A DNA stretch of 64,000 nucleotides from Hafnia alvei (GTDB taxonomy: Bacteria; Pseudomonadota; Gammaproteobacteria; Enterobacterales; Enterobacteriaceae), in the NCBI RefSeq assembly GCF_900095695.1, contig NZ_FMIQ01000057.1, positions 1 through 64,000 of the forward strand, in the 5' to 3' direction. The position numbers were made by a program, and so were the translations under genes. Position 1 is the stretch's first letter. Each line of letters begins with the position of its first letter. The notes beneath the pieces are model-generated. The model did not search any database. It was not told where the DNA came from and worked only from the letters and a program-made list of their open reading frames with translations. Shown here in pieces: positions 36,796 through 45,534 of this stretch.

Positions 36796-37065
36796 ATGTC
36801 GACTCATAAACTCAGTGCCAGACACCAACGAACGCTATACGTCATTTTCACTAACCCGCCGATACGAACGTTAGAGTGGCGGAAGATTGAAAACTTGTTA
36901 ATCGCTCTAGGTGCTGTGGTTTCTGAAGGCCAAGGCTCGCGCGTTAAATTTGAAATCGATGGTGTTGTTGTATTGCTCCACCGTCCGCATCCTAGGAAGG
37001 AGGCGAAGATCTATCAAATAACAGAATTGAGAGCTTTTCTTGAAGTGGTGGGAGTTATTCCATGA
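36796..37065 (+). CDS. hicA: HicA-family mRNA interferase toxin
   Basis: The 89-residue protein has the dsRBD-like HicA fold, with WRKIENLLIALGA then the family turn GQGSRVKFEIDG and VLLHRPHPRKEAKIYQ. In this longer HicA subgroup the residue after Gly-Ser is Arg (GSR), unlike the GSH of short HicA toxins. The conserved His is probably the one in LHRPHP. HicA cleaves mRNA in a translation-independent way until bound by HicB. Its gene overlaps hicB by 4 bases (ATGA), so they are translationally coupled, toxin first. ATG 36796 follows GGTGCAAGG. The pair lies alone between unrelated housekeeping genes, typical of a solitary TA module. Confidence 0.9.
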   Translation: MSTHKLSARHQRTLYVIFTNPPIRTLEWRKIENLLIALGAVVSEGQGSRVKFEIDGVVVLLHRPHPRKEAKIYQITELRAFLEVVGVIP

Positions 37066-37391
37066 ATGAAATGACTTACAAAGGCTATACCGCACGTATT
37101 GAATATAGCCATGAAGATAACTGTTTAGTTGGCCGTTTGGCTGGTATTCGCGACTTAATTAGCTTTCATGCCGACAACGTGGCTGATTTGCGTAAAGAGT
37201 TTGAGATTTCGGTTGATGACTATCTGGAATATTGCGCCTCACGAGGGCGTGAGCCACAGCGCCCCGCGAGCGGAAAAATTAGCCTGCGTGTGCCGCCGGA
37301 TGTGCATTCACAGATCAATGTGGCCGCCGAGGTTGCAGGTAAAAGCGTGAACCAGTGGATTACCGATACCTTAGTTAAAGCCTGTTCTTAA
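37062..37391 (+). CDS. hicB: HicB-family antitoxin
   Basis: The 109-residue protein has an N-terminal HicB domain (about 3-65, YKGYTARIEYSHEDNCLVGR then DLRKEFEISVDDYLEYC), which binds and blocks HicA. The C-terminal ribbon-helix-helix DNA-binding segment (about 72-106, GKISLRVPPDVHSQINVAA then SVNQWITDTLV) is the part expected to bind the palindrome upstream of hicA. The start overlaps the hicA stop (ATGA). A terminator follows within 12 bases. The module appears intact, with no frameshift in either gene. Confidence 0.93.
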   Translation: MNEMTYKGYTARIEYSHEDNCLVGRLAGIRDLISFHADNVADLRKEFEISVDDYLEYCASRGREPQRPASGKISLRVPPDVHSQINVAAEVAGKSVNQWITDTLVKACS

Positions 37392-37399
37392 TATAAAAA

Positions 37400-37435
37400 A
37401 GCAAAAGCCGCGGCATGATGACCGCGGCTTTTAGG
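37400..37435. terminator. Terminator between hicB and the Mg2+ ATPase
   Basis: AAAAGCCGCGG-CATGATGA-CCGCGGCTTTT. It is flanked by A-run on the left, so it works best for the minus-strand ATPase and also for hicB. Confidence 0.88.
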
Positions 37436-37453
37436 CTTAATCAGAGTTCGAGA

Positions 37454-40162
37454 TTAGAACCACTGTCCGAAACGACGAATATAGAAACGTTTCATTAGCT
37501 GAGTGACAACGCAATAGCTGAACAGCGTACCCACTAACCATGGGAAGTACTGCCATGGCAGCGGCTCTAAGCCCACCCACGCACCGAGCGGTGAGAACGG
37601 AATATAAATGCCAAGTGCCATGATGATACCCGTGGTGAGCATAACCGGCAGCGCCGCCGTGCTTTGAATGAACGGGATCTTCTGGGTACGCAACATATGT
37701 ACAACCAGTGTTTGTGACAGCAAGCCTTCAATAAACCAGCCAGACTGGAACAACGCCTGATGCTCAATGCTGTTGGCAGCAAAGACAAACCACATAATGG
37801 CGTAGGTCGTGATATCAAAAATGGATGACGTCGGCCCAATCCACAGCATGAAACGCCCGATGTTTTTGGCATCCCATTTACGTGGCTTGCGTAGGAACTC
37901 TTTGTCCATTTTGTCCCATGGCAGAGTCAGCTGTGAAATGTCATACATCAAGTTTTGCAGCAGCAGCTGAATGGCGAGCATTGGCAAGAACGGAATAAAT
38001 GCGCTTGCGACCAACACGGAGAACACGTTGCCAAAGTTAGAACTGGCGGTCATGTTCAGGTACTTGATGATGTTCCCGAAGGTTTCACGACCGGTGATGA
38101 CGCCTTCTTCCAGCACCATCAGATCTTTTTCCAACAGAATGATATCGGCTGACTCTTTGGCAATATCGGTGCCGGTATCTACGGAGATTCCCACGTCGGC
38201 ATCGCGCAGGGCTGGGGCATCATTGATACCATCACCCAAGAAACCAACGGTATGATCGTTGCTTTGTAGCGCTTTCAGTACGCGTGATTTTTGCAGCGGC
38301 GTTAGCTTTGCAAACACGGTGCGTTGCTCGGCCAGCAAGGCAAGGTGCTCGTCGCTCATGCCTTCAATTTCGCTGCCCAGCAGAGGCTCTCCCGGTTCTA
38401 ATCCCACGTCACGGCAGATTTTGCTGGTGATAATAGGGTTATCGCCGGTCAAAACTTTAACCATTACGCCGTTTTCACGCAGCGCGGTGATCGCTTCTGC
38501 CGCAGACTCTTTTGGTGGATCGAGGAACGTCAGCAATCCGCAGATCACCAAATCGCGCTCATCGCTGTTGCTCAGCGGGAAAACGCAGCCATCAATGCCT
38601 AAATCACGAGTACCGACCATCAGCACGCGGAAGCCTTGCTCATTATAGTGAGTGGCTAATTTCATTAGTTCAGCACGTGCGCTATCGTCGAGCGGCAAAA
38701 TGTTGCCGTCATCGCTAATGTGCGTGGCAATGGCCAGCATCTCTTCGACGGCGCCTTTGCAAATCAACGTATGGCGACGTTGTTCATCACTCACCACAAT
38801 CGACAGGCGGCGGCGAATAAAGTCGAATGGGAGTTCGTCAATTTTGCTAAACCGCGCCATGGCCTCAACTTCAGGGCGAGCACGCCCGAAGCGGATCACC
38901 GCTTTATCCATTAAGTTTTTCATGCCGCTCTGGTGGTAGCTGTTTAGCCATGCCAGCTGCAGCACTTCTTTATTCTCGTGCCCATTGATGTCGATGTGAT
39001 GCTCAAGAATGATGCGGTCTTGGGTTAGCGTACCGGTTTTATCCGTGCACAGAACGTCCATAGCACCAAAGTTTTGAATGGCATTCAAACGCTTAACCAC
39101 CACTTTACGACGGGACATGGTAATTGCCCCTTTCGCCAAGTTAGAGCTCACGATCATTGGCAGCATTTCAGGGGTTAAACCCACGGCAACCGCCAAAGCA
39201 AACAGCGCGGCATCTGCCCAATCGCCTTTGGTGAAGCCGTTGATTAACAGAACAACAGGCACCATCACTAACATAAAGCGGATCAGCAGCCAGCTAACGC
39301 TGTTAACACCACGGTCAAACGACGTTTGGGTGCGTGTGCCAACAATGGATTTAGCCAGAGAACCAAAATAGGTTTTGCCACCGGTGGCAACCACCACGGC
39401 TTTGGCGGTGCCGCTGGCCACGTTGGTTCCCATCAGACAAATGTTGGACAACTCTAATAGCTCGCTTTCGCTATTATCGCTGCTGCATGATTTTTGGCTA
39501 ATGCTGGCGGTAACATCATATTTTTCAATCGGAATCGCTTCACCGGTCAGAACTGCTTGGCTGATAAACAGATCGCGCGATTCAATCAATTTAACGTCGG
39601 CAGGAACCATATCGCCTGCGGAAAGCAGAATAATATCGCCCGGGACCAGCTCTTGCAGAGGGATCTCTTTGCACTCGCTTTTGGCCGCAGGATGCGCACG
39701 ACGCAGCACCGTAGCGGTGGTTCTCACCATTGATTTCAGCGCATCAGCGGCTTTATTGGTGCGAAACTCCTGCCAGAAACGCAGTAATCCGCTCAATGAC
39801 ACCATGATCAAAATAATGATTACGCCAATGAGATCGGTTTCTTCACCGCGTTGCAGCGGTAGCCAGTAGTCGGTGAAGAAACTGATCGCAGCCAGCACCA
39901 TCAGAACAAAAATGAAGGGATTGTTAAACGCGCTGATTAACTGCACCAAAGCAGGCGGCACTTTTTCATGAGCAACCTGATTTGGGCCAGTTTCCAGCAG
40001 GCGTTGGCGTGCATCTTCTTCCTCAAGTCCACTGAGGTTTGAAGAGAGGTTAGAGAGGGTCGCATCCAAGCTGACCGCAGATTCTTCTGCAATCAGATAG
40101 GTGACTTTTTTCTTGTCTTTGCGGCTGCGTTTTTCAGCGGCCTGTTCGATTCTCTGGGTCAT
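37454..40162 (-). CDS. mgtB: Mg2+-translocating P-type ATPase, MgtB-like
   Basis: The 902-residue P3B-type ATPase has the phosphorylation motif CTDKTGTLTQD, the actuator motif LTGEAIP, the hinge LGDGINDAPALRDADVG, the TM4 motif TPEMLP and about 10 membrane helices. It imports Mg2+ at low external Mg2+. From memory the N-terminus (NQVAHEKVPPALVQL, ITDYW-type SFFTDYWLPLQRGEETDL) and C-terminus (KRFYIRRFGQWF) are closer to Salmonella MgtB than to E. coli MgtA; pipelines may name it mgtA. No mgtC is adjacent. The Shine-Dalgarno at the called ATG is weak. A leader ORF with acidic and proline codons lies 110 bases upstream, implying control through leader translation. Confidence 0.88.
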   Translation of the reverse strand: MTQRIEQAAEKRSRKDKKKVTYLIAEESAVSLDATLSNLSSNLSGLEEEDARQRLLETGPNQVAHEKVPPALVQLISAFNNPFIFVLMVLAAISFFTDYWLPLQRGEETDLIGVIIILIMVSLSGLLRFWQEFRTNKAADALKSMVRTTATVLRRAHPAAKSECKEIPLQELVPGDIILLSAGDMVPADVKLIESRDLFISQAVLTGEAIPIEKYDVTASISQKSCSSDNSESELLELSNICLMGTNVASGTAKAVVVATGGKTYFGSLAKSIVGTRTQTSFDRGVNSVSWLLIRFMLVMVPVVLLINGFTKGDWADAALFALAVAVGLTPEMLPMIVSSNLAKGAITMSRRKVVVKRLNAIQNFGAMDVLCTDKTGTLTQDRIILEHHIDINGHENKEVLQLAWLNSYHQSGMKNLMDKAVIRFGRARPEVEAMARFSKIDELPFDFIRRRLSIVVSDEQRRHTLICKGAVEEMLAIATHISDDGNILPLDDSARAELMKLATHYNEQGFRVLMVGTRDLGIDGCVFPLSNSDERDLVICGLLTFLDPPKESAAEAITALRENGVMVKVLTGDNPIITSKICRDVGLEPGEPLLGSEIEGMSDEHLALLAEQRTVFAKLTPLQKSRVLKALQSNDHTVGFLGDGINDAPALRDADVGISVDTGTDIAKESADIILLEKDLMVLEEGVITGRETFGNIIKYLNMTASSNFGNVFSVLVASAFIPFLPMLAIQLLLQNLMYDISQLTLPWDKMDKEFLRKPRKWDAKNIGRFMLWIGPTSSIFDITTYAIMWFVFAANSIEHQALFQSGWFIEGLLSQTLVVHMLRTQKIPFIQSTAALPVMLTTGIIMALGIYIPFSPLGAWVGLEPLPWQYFPWLVGTLFSYCVVTQLMKRFYIRRFGQWF

Positions 40163-40272
40163 AACACAGTACTCATCACTGTTTTTTTGCGTGCAGAAAT
40201 CCGCCCCAAAAATGAGGAGTTTTCTTTCGCAAATTGCTTAATTAGCCAAGGGCTAAGAGTATGCGTTGCAGA
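40163..40272 (-). promoter_or_regulatory. Leader between the leader ORF and the Mg2+ ATPase
   Basis: 110 bases of 5' UTR after the leader-peptide stop. It contains a TTAGCC-CTT-GGCTAA stem-loop (minus strand, 40242-40256) followed by an A/T-rich stretch without a clear T-run. A Rho-dependent or conformational switch would fit, as known for mgtA and mgtCB leaders. No intrinsic terminator is evident. Confidence 0.45.
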
Positions 40273-40341
40273 TTAGGGACGGAGTTTGCTCACGTCAGCC
40301 CGTGCAACGCGGGTAACGTTGCTTCTGGGGTGCTCGTCCAT
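40273..40341 (-). CDS. Leader peptide of the Mg2+ ATPase gene (22 residues)
   Basis: On the minus strand ATG at 40341-40339 is preceded 7 bases upstream by AAGGA, with TAA at 40275-40273. The peptide starts MDEHPRS and ends SKLRP. Two consecutive acidic residues followed by a proline near the N-terminus recall MgtL (MEPDPTP), whose acidic/proline start destabilises ribosomes at low Mg2+ and so controls mgtA transcription. Upstream, a TATACT (40548-40553, minus) could be the -10, giving a leader of about 370 bases. The peptide is not a sequence match to MgtL, only a functional analogue by position and composition. Confidence 0.65.
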   Translation of the reverse strand: MDEHPRSNVTRVARADVSKLRP

Positions 40342-41349
40342 ATTGATTCCTTACGCCTCGCGGCGAGAGTCTTTGCTGTGTGTCCAAAGTGGACGTATAT
40401 CAAAATACCGGCGTGAGAGAGCCTTCCTGCGCAGGTTGATTAGGTGCAATCAACAGCAACAAGAAAAGCGGACGCGAGAAAGTAGGTGACGTAAACGTTA
40501 CCGACAACTCACATCGATAGACTTCTACCCGGAGGGAATAGGGCGCGAGTATAAATATGCATGATAACTGTCCGCATCAAATCCATCAGCCTATTGGCTG
40601 ATAGCGTCTTTTATGGGTACGCAACAGTTCTGGTATGAGAAGTGATGCTGCCCGCCGAGTCTGGCAAGCAAAGCATCTGGGGAGATAGTCAGCTTGCCAG
40701 TGATATATCACTGCTATGTAAGTTACTACTCTGACTTTCCAAGGAAGGATCTCCGCTGATTAACTGCGCAAACTATAAGTGCGGTTATTGGTTATGTAAA
40801 GGTTGATTTGATAAACCAATAGTCAACGTAAGTGATTTATTGCATCTACTTGTAACGGAGCTGCAAAAACACGGTTTATCTTATTTTTGCGAAAATTGAT
40901 CGCGACGCGACTATGTATTTTTGTAAAAAACCACGTTTTTAGATATGACCCCAAAAATGTACACCCTGCACAAAAATGGGGCGATTTTTTGTAGGCCAAA
41001 AAGCGAGTATTCATAATAAACATGCTAATTATATGTAAAACATGGTGTTTTTTTACCTTGCATTCACAAATGTTATCGATTTAGCACCTGAAATAGGTCT
41101 TACTTTCGAATGAAATAACATTTAATTAACACATCATTCACTTTGTGGGTATAGGAATCTTCTGAGCAGTCTGTTAGTCTTTTTCTCACTTTCTATCTAG
41201 CAACGTTTATAAGGATGAACTGAATCGAATTAAAAAATAAATAACAAATTTCTTGGTTAATTACGCATATTCCTCTCGGATAAGAGGAACGCTTCCTGCT
41301 ATGTGAACGCATAGAAAAGTGGTGTTAGCCGATATAAAGGTGAAGGATC
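40342..41349. other. Kilobase gap between the Mg2+ ATPase leader and the fimbrial operon
   Basis: The left part is the ATPase 5' leader and promoter (minus strand). From about 40740 it is very AT-rich and lies upstream of the fimbrial operon. GTGATATATCAC (40700-40711) is a perfect 12-base palindrome. No PhoP box matching the direct-repeat consensus could be found. No gene is called here. Confidence 0.4.
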
Positions 41350-41418
41350 ATGAATACATTTTTGTTTGTTTTGAAATGCACTTTTAATTCGACGTTTTTG
41401 TTTTCCTTAGATAACTAA
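41350..41418 (+). CDS. Phe-rich small ORF upstream of the fimbrial operon (22 residues)
   Basis: ATG 41350 has AAAGG (41336-41340) 9 bases upstream, with TAA at 41416-41418. The peptide begins MNTFLFVLKC and has five Phe and four Leu. It lies 166 bases before the major fimbrial subunit and 19 bases before a perfect 12-base-arm hairpin. A regulatory leader is possible. AT-rich DNA gives such frames by chance, so confidence is low. Confidence 0.3.
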   Translation: MNTFLFVLKCTFNSTFLFSLDN

Positions 41419-41437
41419 AAACTTGCTTTAGGTTTCT

Positions 41438-41468
41438 ACTGCAGAGTGATCGCGCTTCACTCTGCAGT
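41438..41468. promoter_or_regulatory. Perfect long inverted repeat upstream of the fimbrial operon
   Basis: ACTGCAGAGTGA-TCGCGCT-TCACTCTGCAGT: 12-base perfect arms and a 7-base loop, 116 bases before the fimbrial subunit start. It could be an operator, an mRNA 5' hairpin or a weak attenuator. No T-run follows immediately. Confidence 0.6.
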
Positions 41469-41584
41469 AAACACCAAACGGCCCGTTTTTATTCTAGCGA
41501 CTAAAAAAACAGGGATTTTTAAATTAATAAAATCGTTAAAACAAATAACGATAGTCATCTGTATAAATTAAAGGATAGAACCTA

Positions 41585-42124
41585 ATGAATAAATCTATTT
41601 TATCAATCGCATTAATGGCGGGCTGTTTTGTTTCTGCATCTGCAATGGCAATCAGTGCGAATACTATCACTTTCCAAGGTGAAGTTACCGCTCAGACTTG
41701 CTCTGTTTCTATTAACGGAAATGACGCTAGCCCGATTGTTTTACTGCCAACCGTAGCTGCTACAGATTTAGCTGCATCTGGTGATACTGCTGGCCAAACG
41801 ATATTTACTCTGGGCGTAACAGGCTGCACCAAAAATGATGCGGCAGACACCAATATTAAAACCGTTTTCGTTGGTAATAACGTGACCAATAGCGGCAACT
41901 TGGGTAATACCGGTGGTGCAGGAAACGTTGAATTACAAATCCTGAAAAGTACTCAAGACACTGCGGGTATTAATTTAACGAGCCCACAAAGCGTTGACGG
42001 TCTGGTTCTGAAACAAGGTGATACCGAGGCTACGCATGATTTCGCTGTCCAGTATTATGCGACTGCAGCAGCAACAGCAGGCACCGTAGCGGGCTCATTA
42101 CAGTACGCAATTTCTTACCAGTAA
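41585..42124 (+). CDS. Major fimbrial subunit (chaperone-usher pilin)
   Basis: The 179-residue pilin has a signal peptide (about 1-22, AGCFVSASAMA), then a type 1-like pilin domain with the usual disulfide pair (Cys39 in AQTCSV and Cys81 in GVTGCTK) and a C-terminal donor-groove strand ending with a penultimate Tyr (LQYAISYQ). The exported subunit polymerises by donor-strand exchange, its own N-terminal extension filling the next subunit. It is first in the operon, and a hairpin between it and the chaperone probably gives it the highest expression. ATG 41585 follows AAAGGATAG. Exact pilus class is not assigned. Confidence 0.9.
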   Translation: MNKSILSIALMAGCFVSASAMAISANTITFQGEVTAQTCSVSINGNDASPIVLLPTVAATDLAASGDTAGQTIFTLGVTGCTKNDAADTNIKTVFVGNNVTNSGNLGNTGGAGNVELQILKSTQDTAGINLTSPQSVDGLVLKQGDTEATHDFAVQYYATAAATAGTVAGSLQYAISYQ

Positions 42125-42130
42125 GTCATA

Positions 42131-42150
42131 CAGACCGGGATGCCGGTCTG
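42131..42150 (+). promoter_or_regulatory. Intercistronic hairpin after the major subunit
   Basis: CAGACCGG-GATG-CCGGTCTG: a perfect 8-base stem 7 bases past the pilin stop and 23 bases before the chaperone start, without a full T-run. It probably limits read-through or stabilises the pilin mRNA, so that subunit exceeds assembly proteins. Confidence 0.65.
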
Positions 42151-42172
42151 TAAATTATTTAGGAACAACAAT

Positions 42173-42886
42173 ATGTTATCTGTCAGGGATGTTTTTACTG
42201 GATGTGTTTTGGCGCTCTGCTGGGTTGCTTCGGCTCAGGCAAGCGTGGTGATGACAGGAAACCGTGTGGTTTATCCTGCGCAAAACAAAGAGGTAAATAT
42301 CCAACTGACTAATCACGATGATTTTCCTAATGTGATTCAGGTATGGATGGACAGCGGTAATGAAGACTCAACGCCTGAAACAGGTCAAGCGCCATTCATT
42401 ATTACACCGCCATTTTTTAAAATGGCGGCAAAAGCAGGCCAAACCGTACGGCTAATGTTTACTGGGGCACAATTACCTCAGGATCGTGAGTCCGTCTATT
42501 ACCTTAATTTTTTGCAAATTCCACCAAGAGAAGCAAAAAGTAGCAGTAATCAAATGTTGATAATGTTGCGTAACCGAGTGAAGGTTTTTTATCGCCCTGC
42601 TGGAATAACGACATCGCCTGCTGAGATTGCTCAACACGTAAAACCAAAAATAGTTCAGCGTGGAAATACTTACGCGCTGGAACTAGAAAATTTGAGCGGC
42701 TATTACCTGTCTATTTCGGGGGCTAGCATTTTGTCAGAAAATAAAGCGATTCAACTCGGAAACAAAATGATCGCCCCGTTTAGTTCTGATGCATGGCCGG
42801 TGACAAGCAAAATTAAAAATCCTGAGTTAACGATTAATTATATTAACGATCAGGGAGCAAAAATAACGCACCGTTACCAATTATGA
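42173..42886 (+). CDS. Fimbrial periplasmic chaperone (first)
   Basis: The 237-residue PapD-like chaperone has a signal peptide (about 1-24, CWVASAQAS) and an N-terminal Ig domain with the conserved TGNRVVYPAQNKEVNIQLTN start and the G1-strand-adjacent signature DRESVYYLNFLQIPP. A second Ig domain then ends TINYINDQGAKITHRY. It caps pilin grooves in the periplasm and delivers subunits to the usher. The frame begins upstream at 42140, but ATG 42173 has AGGA 8 bases before it and removes a non-signal-like extension. It is second in the operon, and a second chaperone (46814) follows the adhesin. Confidence 0.92.
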   Translation: MLSVRDVFTGCVLALCWVASAQASVVMTGNRVVYPAQNKEVNIQLTNHDDFPNVIQVWMDSGNEDSTPETGQAPFIITPPFFKMAAKAGQTVRLMFTGAQLPQDRESVYYLNFLQIPPREAKSSSNQMLIMLRNRVKVFYRPAGITTSPAEIAQHVKPKIVQRGNTYALELENLSGYYLSISGASILSENKAIQLGNKMIAPFSSDAWPVTSKIKNPELTINYINDQGAKITHRYQL

Positions 42887-42926
42887 TGGATTCCTCATTC
42901 ATCTCAGGGAATGAGAGGGTATTTAG

Positions 42927-45524
42927 ATGAATAATCGTAAATTAGCTTCATGGGTTACCTGTGCATTATTCCCGATGAGCGTTTATTCGTGGGCGACAGA
43001 TAATAGTCAATATACCTTTGATGAGTCATTGTTTTTAGGTGGTGGTTTTGCTAAGGGACTAAAGCGTTTTAATACGGATAATAATACCGCTGCGGGAAAA
43101 TATTCAGTCGATATTTATCTGAATGGCCGTTTTATGCAGCGGGACAGCGTTGACTTTGTTAACAACTCTGCTCAAGAAAAGAGCGAACCTTGCCTTAGCC
43201 GCGATTTTTATTTGGAGTCGGGTGTTAACGAAAGTTCGCTGCCGCCCGTCGATAAAACCGCCGATCCACAAGAGAAAGTGGTATGTCAGGCGCCTGAACA
43301 GCTGCTAAAAGGAGCCAGTTGGGCCTTTGACCAGCCTCGGCTGCGTCTGGATCTCTATATTCCTCAGGCTTTACTTGCTCGCTCACCGCGTGATGCGGTT
43401 CCCGTGGAGAGTTGGGAGGCGGGGGAATCGTTGATGTTCCTCAACTACAGCACTAACTACTATCAAAGCCGCTATCGCTCAGGCTCTGGTGGCACCAGCC
43501 AGTATGGTTTTCTTGGTTTGAAATCAGGCATTAACCTAGGTTTATGGCAGCTACGCCAGCAATCATCGGCAACGTATAGCCAGTCGCCGAGCCAAACTCA
43601 TTATCAGTGGCAATCTCTGCAAACCTACCTACAAAGGCCGATTGCAGCATTGAACAGCAACTTAATGATTGGTCAAAGCTACAGTGGTGGCTCGTTGTTT
43701 GGCAGCATGGCGTTTAACGGTATCAAGCTAGAAACTGACCAACGAATGTGGCCACAGTCGCGGCGTGGCTATGCGCCTGAGATCCGAGGAACAGCGCAAA
43801 CCAACGCGCGGGTAGTGGTGAGCCAAAATGGCCGTACTATCTACGAAACCAACGTCCCTCAGGGGCCTTTTGTTATTGATGATTTGAGCAGCACCCACTA
43901 TGAAGGTGACTTGAAGGTTGAAGTCATTGAAGCAAATGGGCGTAGCTCAACGTTTACCGTGCCATTTTCTGCGGTATCTGATTCGATGCGTCCTGGCGTT
44001 GGCCGTTATAACGCGCTGATCGGGAAAGCTCGTGATTACGGTGGTACGCAGAACCTGTTCGGTGATTTCACCTATGAGCGCGGGATTTCCAATAGCCTTA
44101 CCGGCAACCTCGGCGTGCGTGTTGCTGATGATTATCAGGCTATTTTGGCCGGTGGCGTATGGAGTCATTGGCTAGGTGCATTCGGTGTGAACACCACGTG
44201 GTCACACGCCAAAATTGATGATGAACAAAGTCAGTCTGGGTGGCGTGTGCAGGCTTCGTATAGCCGAACGTTCGACTATACCGGTACCAACGTTGCGCTG
44301 GCGGGCTATCGCTATTCCACGGAAGGCTACCGTGAGCTGAGTGACGTGTTAGGCGAACGAGCCAGTAAAAAACAGGGCTCAAATAATGTTTTCAAGTCAG
44401 ATACGCTGAACCAGCGTAATCAGTTTACCGCGATGATTAACCAGACGTTGGGTGATTATGGCAGTTTGTATTTGTCAGGATCGGTGATGGATTACTACGA
44501 TAATCAATCACGTAATACGCAGCTTCAACTGGGTTATTCCAACAGTTGGAAAAGCATCAGCTACAACTTGGCGATTAGCCGTCAGCAGTCGGTATACCGT
44601 AACCAGATGGATATTGGCGGTGATGATGACTCTGAGCGTAGATATTCCTCTTCCTACGTAGGCAATACTGAGAACCTGATTACGCTAACGTTCTCAATCC
44701 CGCTTTCGTTTGGCGGACGTGAAAACTACGTTTCGACGTCGCTCAGTCATGCTGATAGCTCAGGTAACTCAGCGCAAACATCCCTTTCGGGCATGTTAGA
44801 CGAGCAAGGAACGCTAAATTATTCGGTATATGCCGGATATCAGCAAAATCGCGAGAACCAAGCGGGTAGTACTAAGAACTGGGGTGCGAATCTGCAAAAG
44901 AACTCTGCGTTCGGTACGCTTAACGGCAGTTATTCTGCCTCGAGTGAATATACCCAATGGGGCTTAGGGGGACGCGGTGCCGCTGTGATTCATCAGGGAG
45001 GCGTCACGGTTGGGCCTTATTTGAGTGAAACGTTTGGGTTGGTTGAAGCCAAAGGCGCTAAGGGCGCATTGGTGAAAAATGGACAGGGTGCCCGTATCGA
45101 CAGCAATGGCTACGCTATTATTCCGTCGCTGACGCCTTATCGTTACAACACGATCAGCCTTGATCCTAAAGGGATCAATAAGCATACCGAGCTTAAGAGT
45201 ACGCAAAGCCGCGTGATCCCGTACGCGGGCGCCGCCGTGAAAGCATCTTTCGATACGTTGAGTGGCTATGGTGTGCTAATCAAAGCCAAAATCAATGGCA
45301 CCGATGCTTTACCGATGGGGGCCAACGTGGTGGATGACCAAAATCACGTGGTAGGGATGTCTGGCCAAGCGAGCCTGATTTATGCCCGTGTGCGTGAGCG
45401 TCAAGGCACGCTAACCGTGCGTTGGGGTGAAAGTGCGCAAGAGATGTGCCGCGTGAGCTACGTTTTACCAGAGTCGTCTGAAGAGCAGGAGTTGGTTTCT
45501 GTTTCTGGGCAATGTGTACATTAA
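42927..45524 (+). CDS. Fimbrial outer-membrane usher
   Basis: The 865-residue usher has a signal peptide (about 1-23), a periplasmic N-domain (FDESLFLGGG, YSVDIYLNGRFM), a 24-strand barrel with a plug, and C-terminal domains ending VSVSGQCVH. The FimD/PapC signature RGYAPEIRGTAQTNARV and SYSRTFDYTGTNVALAGYRYS are clear, the latter being the family pattern cut here to 20 residues. The usher catalyses ordered polymerisation and secretion of chaperone-subunit complexes. ATG 42927 follows GAGGG by 8 bases. The gap to the chaperone is 40 bases. Length is in the normal range and no frame breaks occur, so the machine looks functional. Confidence 0.95.
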   Translation: MNNRKLASWVTCALFPMSVYSWATDNSQYTFDESLFLGGGFAKGLKRFNTDNNTAAGKYSVDIYLNGRFMQRDSVDFVNNSAQEKSEPCLSRDFYLESGVNESSLPPVDKTADPQEKVVCQAPEQLLKGASWAFDQPRLRLDLYIPQALLARSPRDAVPVESWEAGESLMFLNYSTNYYQSRYRSGSGGTSQYGFLGLKSGINLGLWQLRQQSSATYSQSPSQTHYQWQSLQTYLQRPIAALNSNLMIGQSYSGGSLFGSMAFNGIKLETDQRMWPQSRRGYAPEIRGTAQTNARVVVSQNGRTIYETNVPQGPFVIDDLSSTHYEGDLKVEVIEANGRSSTFTVPFSAVSDSMRPGVGRYNALIGKARDYGGTQNLFGDFTYERGISNSLTGNLGVRVADDYQAILAGGVWSHWLGAFGVNTTWSHAKIDDEQSQSGWRVQASYSRTFDYTGTNVALAGYRYSTEGYRELSDVLGERASKKQGSNNVFKSDTLNQRNQFTAMINQTLGDYGSLYLSGSVMDYYDNQSRNTQLQLGYSNSWKSISYNLAISRQQSVYRNQMDIGGDDDSERRYSSSYVGNTENLITLTFSIPLSFGGRENYVSTSLSHADSSGNSAQTSLSGMLDEQGTLNYSVYAGYQQNRENQAGSTKNWGANLQKNSAFGTLNGSYSASSEYTQWGLGGRGAAVIHQGGVTVGPYLSETFGLVEAKGAKGALVKNGQGARIDSNGYAIIPSLTPYRYNTISLDPKGINKHTELKSTQSRVIPYAGAAVKASFDTLSGYGVLIKAKINGTDALPMGANVVDDQNHVVGMSGQASLIYARVRERQGTLTVRWGESAQEMCRVSYVLPESSEEQELVSVSGQCVH

Positions 45525-45534
45525 GGGGACGGAA

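Noticed and set aside
40600-40800. PhoP box for the Mg2+ ATPase
   Set aside because: A GTTTG...GTTAA pair is visible but with 9-base rather than 11-base spacing, so I do not call it.
41310-41340. Second FliA promoter (GCCGATAT) upstream of the fimbriae
   Set aside because: No TAAA-type -35 at the right distance.
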